From Candidatus Thiodiazotropha endoloripes (lineage in GTDB: Bacteria; Pseudomonadota; Gammaproteobacteria; Chromatiales; Chromatiaceae), in NCBI RefSeq assembly GCF_001708965.1, contig NZ_LVJW01000006.1, positions 1,364,001 to 1,428,000 on the forward strand: a stretch of 64,000 bases of DNA, read 5' to 3'. Numbering within the stretch: position 1 is the first letter of the stretch; every line of letters begins with the position of its first letter. The position numbers were made by a program, and so were the translations under genes. Below are positions 1 to 6,640 of the stretch, piece after piece. The notes beneath the pieces were generated by a model, which saw only the letters and a list, made by a program, of their open reading frames with translations, did no database searches and had not been told where the DNA came from.

Positions 1-1
1 T

Positions 2-421
2 CTGGGGTTGGTCATTTTGGTTTTCGCGGCCTGGATTATGGGCTATCCACCCGGTAAAACCCTGATACTGCTTCCTGCACTGATCGCCCTCCGGTTGTTG
101 TTGACCTTCTCCCTGGCGCCCCTGGTGGCGATCCTGTCGGTCTTCATCAAGGATGTCGGTCAGGTGTTGCCGATGATCATGATGGCGCTCTTTTTCACCA
201 CCCCGATCATCTATCCGGTGGAGATGATCCCGCAGAGTTTTCGTCCGTTGATTGAAGGAAATCCCCTGACCTGGCTGGTTGAGGCCTATCGCTCAGTCAT
301 TCTTGAGCAGTCCTGGCCGGTGGATAATCTATTGATCGTCGGACTCTCGGCGATGATCATCATGATTGTCACAGGGGCACTGTTCAGCCGCCTACAGCAT
401 CGGGCGAAGGATTTCCTGTGA
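2..421 (+). CDS. ABC-2 type polysaccharide exporter permease (5' end outside window)
   Basis: Partial: the frame is open to the window edge, so only the C-terminal ~140 residues are seen. They contain several hydrophobic membrane segments and the run TTPIIYPVEMIP, typical of the second half of Wzm/TagG-like ABC-2 permeases that move lipid-linked polysaccharide across the inner membrane. The stop overlaps the GTG start of the next gene by 4 bp, and that gene is a Wzt-like ATPase, so the two form one exporter. Family assignment is good; the polysaccharide exported is unknown. Confidence 0.85.
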   Translation: MGLVILVFAAWIMGYPPGKTLILLPALIALRLLLTFSLAPLVAILSVFIKDVGQVLPMIMMALFFTTPIIYPVEMIPQSFRPLIEGNPLTWLVEAYRSVILEQSWPVDNLLIVGLSAMIIMIVTGALFSRLQHRAKDFL

Positions 422-1614
422 CTGCGATCGAAGCCCGACAGCTGTCGAAGAGCTACCGACAGTACGCCAAACCGATCGATCTCTTCAAGGAGTGGCTGCT
501 GCGTAAGCCGTTTCATAATCAGGTCGACGCTTTGGCGCCGATCGATTTGACCATCCCCAAGGGCACAACCTTTGGTGTGATCGGCGATAACGGGGCGGGT
601 AAATCTACGCTGCTTAAATTACTTGCGGGGACATTGACGCCAACCACCGGCAGTCTGCATATCGAAGGCAGAAAATCTGCCATCCTTGAGCTGGGATCAG
701 GTTTTCATCCGGAGTTTTCCGGGTTGGAGAATATCCAACTGGCCTGTTCCCTGTTGGGGCTCTCTGCGGATGAAACGGCCGAAAGAACGCCGCAGATCAT
801 TGAGTTTTCCGAGTTGGGCGTCGCCATCCATCGCCCGGTCAAATCCTACTCGTCCGGGATGTTCGTACGGCTGGCGTTTTCCGTGATCACTTCTATCGAT
901 CCCGATGTGTTGATTGTGGACGAAGCCCTCTCCGTCGGTGATGCCCTGTTCCAGAAAAAGAGTATGGACAGAATGATGAGGTTTCGGGATCAGGGCAGAA
1001 CGCTGGTATTCTGCTCTCATAATCTCTATCAAGTGAAGGAGCTGTGTGAAAAGGCGGTCTGGTTGGAGAACGGCGTGGTGATGGGTATGGGTGAGTCTGC
1101 CAAGGTGGTGGATGACTACCAGGATTCCGTCAGACAGCGGCAAAAAGCGGGTAACAGTGATCGTACCGATCCGGATGCTGAGGCGGCCGGCGATGTCTAT
1201 CTGACAGAGGTGGTTCTGGAGGGTGGCATCGACACACCGGAAAACATACCGCTCTATCAAACCGGGGACCATTTTGCGATTCGGGTCGAGGCCGATATCG
1301 GTTCCCGGCCGGCGGATGATGTGCATATCGGTCTGGTGTTGATCCGTAATGACGGACTCCAGGTGTACGGTGTTTCAACCCTGATCGATCAATTGGCTCT
1401 CTACCCGATCGCGGATAAACGTTACGGGGTTAGGCTGGTCTTTGATCCGATCAATCTGATGTCCGGGGATTACGCCCTCGAGGCCTGGCTGATCGACCGC
1501 AGCGGACTGCATGTTTACGATTCCCGTCCGGTCTGTTGTCAATTTCGTGTGCGTCATGAGACCAGTGAGGTCGGAATCGTCAAAATGAGTCATCAGTGGG
1601 AACCTATTACATGA
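418..1614 (+). CDS. Wzt-like polysaccharide ABC transporter ATPase with C-terminal domain
   Basis: Cytoplasmic ATPase that powers export of a lipid-linked glycan, 398 aa. Walker A GDNGAGKSTLLK lies near residue 58, the signature SYSSGMFVRLAFSV near 143 and Walker B DVLIVDEALSVGD near 163. Residues ~245-398 form an extra C-terminal region resembling the Wzt carbohydrate-recognition domain that selects finished chains. The GTG start overlaps the permease stop (GTGA), implying translational coupling. Substrate specificity cannot be read from the sequence. Confidence 0.9.
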   Translation: MTAIEARQLSKSYRQYAKPIDLFKEWLLRKPFHNQVDALAPIDLTIPKGTTFGVIGDNGAGKSTLLKLLAGTLTPTTGSLHIEGRKSAILELGSGFHPEFSGLENIQLACSLLGLSADETAERTPQIIEFSELGVAIHRPVKSYSSGMFVRLAFSVITSIDPDVLIVDEALSVGDALFQKKSMDRMMRFRDQGRTLVFCSHNLYQVKELCEKAVWLENGVVMGMGESAKVVDDYQDSVRQRQKAGNSDRTDPDAEAAGDVYLTEVVLEGGIDTPENIPLYQTGDHFAIRVEADIGSRPADDVHIGLVLIRNDGLQVYGVSTLIDQLALYPIADKRYGVRLVFDPINLMSGDYALEAWLIDRSGLHVYDSRPVCCQFRVRHETSEVGIVKMSHQWEPIT

Positions 1615-1639
1615 ACCGCAATCACACCATGGTCGGTCA

Positions 1640-1665
1640 ATTGGATTCGTGTTAACAGGCCCTAG
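1640..1665 (+). repeat. solo end of the dispersed MITE-like repeat
   Basis: This 26-bp unit ends in GTGTTAACAGGCCCTAG. Its first 25 bases equal, in inverse orientation, the left end of the element at 27921. No second end or body is present, so it looks like a relic or solo end. It lies 25 bp after the exporter ATPase stop. Confidence 0.75.
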
Positions 1666-1748
1666 TGTGAATATTACCGTTTCACCGGGCCGGCGAGTTG
1701 TTATGATGTGATGGCATGTGATGATATGAATGTTGAGGTTGAATAGAG

Positions 1749-2666
1749 GTGGCTGAGAGATTGAGCCTGTGGGATCTCCGGTTCAAATACAGAGTGCTTT
1801 TCCCCGCTCTGTCTCATCTGCCCCGGTATCTCTCATATCGTCTGGCCAGCCTGTATGGCCGGGGTGAGTTTCGCCGCAATGAAGAGATGGCCACTCAGAT
1901 CGCCCATCAGATGCGACGGGGAATACCCGGCCTGGCGGATCAGGCCTATCAGCAGTGGTCCCGCTATTTCTACGCTATGCAACAGCGTGAAATACTGGAT
2001 ACCTGGTACTATCCTGGCCTGATGAGTGCGGAGCAGGTCGGCCGCTTCATCGAAGTGGAGAATTTTGAATCGGTGCTCTCCTATCGTCGGGAGGGGCGGC
2101 CGATCATCTTTGCCGGGGCCCATTTGGGGCGGTTCTGGATGCTGGGCGTCACCACTGCGGCGTATGGTATTCCGACCAGTGCGCTGGCCCGGGATGATGA
2201 AGAGAGTAATACATGGGGGCTGCCGGAAGCGGAGTTCCAGTACCGCAGACTGAAACTCTCCCGCTTGCGGGATTGCTATCGCAGTGAATTTGTCACCCCG
2301 GGGGTCTCCAATATGCGGCCCCTGCTGGAGGCCCTGCGGGAGCGGCCGATCGCGATTCTTCTCGATGTGCCGTACGGAAAGGGGAGTCCCGGTCTGGTAT
2401 CGGTACCTTTTTTCGGACAGGATGGCTATTTTCCGGAAGGGCCGATCAAGATTGCGAAGCGGGTCGGTGCGGTGATTCAGCCATTCAGTGTGGATGAGCA
2501 TCGTCGTGGGGTTAAGTTGAATTTCCACAAACCTGTGGAGGTGGAGGGTCGATCCAGCGAAGCGCTGTTGGCTCTCCTGGTGAGTGATATCGAGCAGCGA
2601 ATTCGCCAAAATCCGGGAAACTGGTGGCAGTGGCAGGCACTGCCCATGTACTGGGGAGAGGTCTGA
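1749..2666 (+). CDS. LpxL/HtrB-fold lysophospholipid acyltransferase-like protein
   Basis: A 305-aa protein with the layout of the lipid A/lysophospholipid acyltransferase family: an N-terminal segment, FAGAHLGRFW near residue 120, ILLDVPYGKGSPGLVSVPFFG near 205, and the C-terminal PGNWWQWQALPMYW seen in this family. The canonical catalytic HX4(D/E) is not intact: the His is followed by LGRF then Trp. It may use other residues or act on another acceptor. GTG start at 1749. Position after the exporter suggests lipid or glycan surface modification (inference). Confidence 0.75.
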   Translation: MAERLSLWDLRFKYRVLFPALSHLPRYLSYRLASLYGRGEFRRNEEMATQIAHQMRRGIPGLADQAYQQWSRYFYAMQQREILDTWYYPGLMSAEQVGRFIEVENFESVLSYRREGRPIIFAGAHLGRFWMLGVTTAAYGIPTSALARDDEESNTWGLPEAEFQYRRLKLSRLRDCYRSEFVTPGVSNMRPLLEALRERPIAILLDVPYGKGSPGLVSVPFFGQDGYFPEGPIKIAKRVGAVIQPFSVDEHRRGVKLNFHKPVEVEGRSSEALLALLVSDIEQRIRQNPGNWWQWQALPMYWGEV

Positions 2667-2764
2667 TCGGTCGCCGACCATCGATCTGTCAATTGATGGC
2701 TGTCAGCTGATTGCGTAGAATTTGGACTTTTAATGAACATAAGTTGTGTCAGGAGCCTGTGATT

Positions 2765-3175
2765 GTGAGAAAAAGCGTTCTGCTTGTGCTGGTGATGTTA
2801 TTGAGCGCATGCGCCACCAATCCGGAAATTCAGGCTCAGAAGGACGAGGAGATTGTCGCAACACGCGCCCAGGAGCGATGGAATCTGCTGGTTGATGGGC
2901 GTGTGGAGTCCGCTTACGACTATCTTTCCGCTGGATATCGGCTGGTCACACCCTATTCCCACTACATGAAGACGGTAAAAGGGGTGGGTTTGTGGAAATC
3001 TGCCGAGGTTCAGAAAGTTAATTGTAAAGAAGATGTCTGTAAGGCCGATATCAAGATTCAGATGGAGATTCGTCATCCGATGATGCGATCGCCGGCTCGT
3101 ACCGAAAGTGTTGTTATTGAACAATGGCTTAGGGATAAGGACGGAGTTTGGGGATTTCTTCCCACGGTAAAGTGA
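2765..3175 (+). CDS. small outer-envelope lipoprotein, unknown function
   Basis: I set the start at GTG 2765, preceded by AGGAG at 2751-2755 (9-nt spacer); the open frame extends upstream to 2711 without a good ribosome site. The 136-aa product begins VRKSVLLVLVMLLSACATN: a short lipoprotein signal peptide with lipobox LSAC, so it should be lipidated. The rest is a compact ~110-residue domain with two Cys at KVNCKEDVCKAD, a possible disulfide. I do not recognise a named family with certainty. No downstream gene follows closely. Confidence 0.75.
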   Translation: MRKSVLLVLVMLLSACATNPEIQAQKDEEIVATRAQERWNLLVDGRVESAYDYLSAGYRLVTPYSHYMKTVKGVGLWKSAEVQKVNCKEDVCKADIKIQMEIRHPMMRSPARTESVVIEQWLRDKDGVWGFLPTVK

Positions 3176-3446
3176 TAAACAAAAATGTTTCTGTTGTTTT
3201 TATGATACATTTTTAAATAATCCCTATAATTACAGAATGTTATGGTGGGTTATTCTTGAGTTGTCTACTATTTTGCATTAAAGCAAGCACTTAACAGGAA
3301 AATTAATGCTTGTGGGCAACCTGGACTGTGCAAGCGTTTCGATTTTTGTGACAAAATTGGAAATAAATATTTGCTTTATTTACAATAGGTTATCGATATC
3401 ATTTGTAAATATGCAACATTTTTTCATTTTTTTGCTACAATTCTGC

Positions 3447-3474
3447 TTGTTAGCTTGCAGATTTATGGTAGACT
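3447..3474 (+). promoter_or_regulatory. possible sigma70 promoter for the surface protein
   Basis: TTGTTA at 3447 and TAGACT at 3469, 16 bp apart, lie at the edge of the AT-rich block. If used, the leader would be ~190 nt. The match is only fair, and another weak candidate (TTGGAA ... TACAAT) lies ~90 bp upstream. Confidence 0.3.
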
Positions 3475-3529
3475 TCTGGCGTGAGATTGGACTTATGGGT
3501 TGTTTGTGGCCTGAGACTTTCCTCACAAA

Positions 3530-3543
3530 GGAATGATCATTCC
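3530..3543. repeat. perfect 14-bp palindrome in the leader
   Basis: GGAATGATCATTCC is a perfect dyad, flanked by AAAG and CTTGAAAG. It lies ~130 bp before the start of the surface-protein gene. It could be a dimeric repressor site or a leader hairpin. Confidence 0.6.
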
Positions 3544-3671
3544 CTTGAAAGGTCATGGGTTTGAGTCGATAATCCTCTGCGGAGTGCCTGGACTCATGGC
3601 TTATAGCTGGCCGCATAACAGGCTCAGTTAGTTTTTTAGTGTTAACACGCAAGAAAATAGGAGACACAACT

Positions 3672-5459
3672 GTGTTGAGAAAATCTAAGATCGCTGCAGC
3701 CATGCTGATGGCTACTGCTACAGCCGGAGTCAATGCGGCTTTCGTCAATACTGACGGTACTGGCCAGGTTGCGCTGCTTCCTTACTACAATGTAAACAAC
3801 AATATCCTCACCAACATCAACATCACCAACACCACTGATCTTTACAAAGTGGTCAAGGTTCGTTTCCGTGAGTCTCGCATCTCTGCTGACGTGCTCGACT
3901 TCAACATCTACATGTCTCCTTATGACGTGTGGAACGGTACCATTCGTCTGAATGCTGCTTCTGGTGTTGCCAACATCATCACCGAAGACGAGTCTTGTAC
4001 TTTCCCTGACAAAGCTCTGCTGCAGGCTGGTGTTGACTTCCGTAACATCTACGATGCTACTACCGACGAAGACCTGACCGAAGGTTACGTTGAGGTTATC
4101 GAGATGGGTACCATCGCTGATGGTGCTGGTCCTGCGACCGACGGCGGTGAGACTGCTGAAATCGACGGTGGCGCTGTAGACGCTGACGGTACTATCACCG
4201 CGGCTACCAATGATCGCTCCATCCCTGCAGGCATTCTGCATGATGCGACCGGCATGCCTGCTGACTGCTCTGTTGTAAGTGACGCCTGGACTGCTGGCGC
4301 TGCTGGCATCAACGGTTTCACCCCAGGTACAATGACTACTGAAGGCATCGCTGCTGATGCCAACGTAGCTGACCCATATGAAGCTGGCGGCATCAACGCC
4401 GGTCTGGTCTACACTGCAGCTGATCGCGGTGGCATCAATGCTTACGCTATCATGATCAACGCCGCTGACGGTGCTGCTTTCGTTGAGCAGGGCACCCACA
4501 TCGATGCGTATGCCACTGTTCCTCAGCACTATCGTTCAAACGATCCAGCCAACTACCTGCTGCCTTCTCTGTCATCTGGTGACGTTTTAACTGCTGAAAT
4601 GCTGAACGCTGATGCGACTGCTGTTAAGTCCACTGGTGTTATGAGCCTGACCGAGTATGACACCGGTTCTGTCAACGACATCACTCCTAACCCTTCAATC
4701 CCAATGGGCTCCAACCCATTCCCGATTGCTGTGGCTCTGAGTGCTGACGCAGTTGCTGCGCCATACTTCACCGAAGCTGGCATCAACGGCGGTACCGACA
4801 TCGTTGTGACCTTCCCAATGCGTAAGCATGGTGTCTACAACGGCGGTATCCTGACCAACCAGCTGGACGCTACTGCTGCAGCTTGTGTCGGTACCCTGAA
4901 TGACGGTGTTGACGATGGTGCATCTGTTGCCATTCCTAACGTTGGTACTACCGGTAACGACTATCCAAATGACGGTGCTGGCACCATTTGTACCAACGCT
5001 GGTTTTGCTAGCAGCACTCCTGACGTTCAGGTTAGCCTGACCTACTACGACTACGAAGAGCAGACTGCTGCTGTAGTTGCTGGTAGCGATGACTTCTCTC
5101 CTGTACCGATCGACGCACCTACCGTCATCGCTCTGGAGCGTGAAGTAAACGTGATTAGTGTTCAGCGTAACGACGGTTCCAGTGCTTCTGTACTGGGTAC
5201 ACCTGCCGCGAACGTCTTCAACTGGACTCTCGATCCTGGTTTCGAGGCTGGTTGGGTCATGATCGGTATGTCTAACTACGACTACAACACCGACACCCGT
5301 ATCGCCAACCTGACTGAAGCTGCTGGTGGCATCAACGCTGCTGGCGCTGGCGTCTTCACTGGCGTTCCTGCCATCGGCTTCTCCGCCATGGCTGCTGATG
5401 TCGGTCCTGCTCAGATCGGTGAGACTGTTGACCTGATCCGTAGCGTAAACCGCAACTAA
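3672..5459 (+). CDS. abundant secreted cell-surface protein, unknown function
   Basis: Start placed at GTG 3672, with AGGAG at 3659-3663 (8-nt spacer). The ~595-aa product has a signal peptide ending near GVNAA, then a conserved-looking module (VALLPYYNVNNN, TDLYKVVKVRFRE, DFNIYMSPYDVW) that I recall from large secreted proteins of gammaproteobacteria with no proven role. The remainder is very rich in Ala, Gly, Asp and Thr, poor in Lys, with recurring GGINA and AGING turns. Strongly biased codons (GCT, GGT, CTG, AAC, ATC), a long leader and a near-ideal terminator point to very high expression. Possibly an S-layer, matrix or adhesin protein (inference). Confidence 0.85.
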   Translation: MLRKSKIAAAMLMATATAGVNAAFVNTDGTGQVALLPYYNVNNNILTNINITNTTDLYKVVKVRFRESRISADVLDFNIYMSPYDVWNGTIRLNAASGVANIITEDESCTFPDKALLQAGVDFRNIYDATTDEDLTEGYVEVIEMGTIADGAGPATDGGETAEIDGGAVDADGTITAATNDRSIPAGILHDATGMPADCSVVSDAWTAGAAGINGFTPGTMTTEGIAADANVADPYEAGGINAGLVYTAADRGGINAYAIMINAADGAAFVEQGTHIDAYATVPQHYRSNDPANYLLPSLSSGDVLTAEMLNADATAVKSTGVMSLTEYDTGSVNDITPNPSIPMGSNPFPIAVALSADAVAAPYFTEAGINGGTDIVVTFPMRKHGVYNGGILTNQLDATAAACVGTLNDGVDDGASVAIPNVGTTGNDYPNDGAGTICTNAGFASSTPDVQVSLTYYDYEEQTAAVVAGSDDFSPVPIDAPTVIALEREVNVISVQRNDGSSASVLGTPAANVFNWTLDPGFEAGWVMIGMSNYDYNTDTRIANLTEAAGGINAAGAGVFTGVPAIGFSAMAADVGPAQIGETVDLIRSVNRN

Positions 5460-5487
5460 TACAAATCGCTTAGGCGATCTTGTAGAG

Positions 5488-5517
5488 AGGCAGGCCTTCG
5501 GGCCTGCCTTTTTTTTT
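5488..5517 (+). terminator. rho-independent terminator of the surface protein gene
   Basis: A 9-bp perfect stem AGGCAGGCC/GGCCTGCCT with a stable TTCG tetraloop is followed by eight T residues, 28 bp after the stop. Confidence 0.95.
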
Positions 5518-5622
5518 GATCGATTTTTTCCACTGGGTCTACTTCTGATACTTGGATAGAGAACTTTAACGGCAGTTAAATACTCTATGTTTGAAGATTT
5601 GTTCTGGTGAGTCACTCAGATT

Positions 5623-5660
5623 GTCAGGTATGTGCAGAAAACCTGACGGATGAGTATAAT
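5623..5660 (+). promoter_or_regulatory. candidate promoter with operator-like inverted repeat
   Basis: A consensus -10 TATAAT (5655-5660) lies 47 bp before the parvulin start. The -35 position is weak and falls inside an inverted repeat, GTCAGGT (5623) and ACCTGAC (5641), spaced 11 bp. This suggests a regulated promoter, but no factor is identified. Confidence 0.4.
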
Positions 5661-5706
5661 TGCCTCCTTTTTATTGATGATTGCTTGATGTTACTCGAGG
5701 TGTGTA

Positions 5707-6624
5707 ATGCGTTTGTTCCTTGTTGGTCTGTTGGGCGTTCTTTTGGCGCCAGCACTCTCCGCTGAGGAGGATGTTTTAATGTTTGGTGGTGATATCAAGG
5801 TTGAACGAATTGATCTGGACGCCTTGCTTGTCGATGGACCGGCTAAAGCGCAGAAGGATGTCCTGGCGAGCAAGAAACAGATTCTGCAACTACTCCGCCA
5901 AACCTATCTGATCAGGGCACTGGCTGATGAGTACAAACAGCAGGGATTGGCTGACAATAAACTATTACAGGCGAAAATCAGACGTCAGCAGGAGAGAATG
6001 CTCTATTTGGAGCGGTTGAAACAGATTGACGAACAGCCGATCCCCGATTTCGCAGATGCGGCCAAGGAGCAGTATCTTGGGAATCCGGATGAGTACAGTA
6101 TTCCTGAAAAAGTGGATGCTAAACATATTATGATCTCGACCACAGACCGGCTGGCTCAGCACCATACTCGGGAAGAGGCTCTGAAGATTATCAAGAAGGT
6201 CAAGGCCGAGCTCGATGCGGGGCGAACTTTTGAAGATCTGGTGCCGATCTATTCAGAAGATCCCAGATCCAAGGACAACCAGGGTACCCTGGGTGTTTTC
6301 AAGCGGGGCGCCATGGTCAAGCCTGTGGTGCAGGCGGCTTTCAATATGAATAAGCCGGGTGAGATCAGTGATATAGTTGAGAGTGAATTTGGCTTTCATA
6401 TTGTCAAGCTGGTTAAGAAGTTCCCGCCGCAAAAGCAGAACTTCGAACAGGTGAAATTGGGCATTATTGAGAAGTTGACCAAAGATTATATTCGCAACAG
6501 ACGTGAAGCCTACTTCGATCAGCTGTTGGAGAGCAACGATGCGGCAATCTATGAGGATCTGGTAGAAGAGTATATTGCCAAGCGTCTCGAGGATCTGGAT
6601 AAGCAGCAACCTGTCAAAGAGTAA
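5707..6624 (+). CDS. periplasmic parvulin-type peptidyl-prolyl isomerase
   Basis: A 305-aa exported foldase. Residues 1-19 are a signal peptide ending ALSA. An alpha-helical SurA/PrsA-like region follows, and residues ~137-237 are a rotamase domain with AKHIMIS, YSEDPRSKDNQGTLGVF and GEISDIVESEFGFHIVKL, all family hallmarks. The C-terminus is charged and helical. It likely assists folding of exported proteins, perhaps the large surface protein upstream or polysaccharide-assembly proteins (inference from position). It is 16 bp before the next gene. Confidence 0.9.
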   Translation: MRLFLVGLLGVLLAPALSAEEDVLMFGGDIKVERIDLDALLVDGPAKAQKDVLASKKQILQLLRQTYLIRALADEYKQQGLADNKLLQAKIRRQQERMLYLERLKQIDEQPIPDFADAAKEQYLGNPDEYSIPEKVDAKHIMISTTDRLAQHHTREEALKIIKKVKAELDAGRTFEDLVPIYSEDPRSKDNQGTLGVFKRGAMVKPVVQAAFNMNKPGEISDIVESEFGFHIVKLVKKFPPQKQNFEQVKLGIIEKLTKDYIRNRREAYFDQLLESNDAAIYEDLVEEYIAKRLEDLDKQQPVKE

Positions 6625-6640
6625 TTGAGTTAAAAATTCT

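Larger units (their letters stand above)
3176..3671. other. long AT-rich leader upstream of the surface protein
   Basis: A 496-bp gap, markedly AT-rich from 3176 to ~3470, then mixed. It probably carries the promoter and an extended 5' leader for the strongly expressed gene at 3672. Short ORFs inside have no ribosome site or family signature. It contains the palindrome at 3530 and a possible promoter at 3447. Confidence 0.5.

Noticed and set aside
3306-3536. 76-codon frame in the surface-protein leader
   Set aside because: No ribosome site, odd composition and position in an AT-rich leader make it unlikely.
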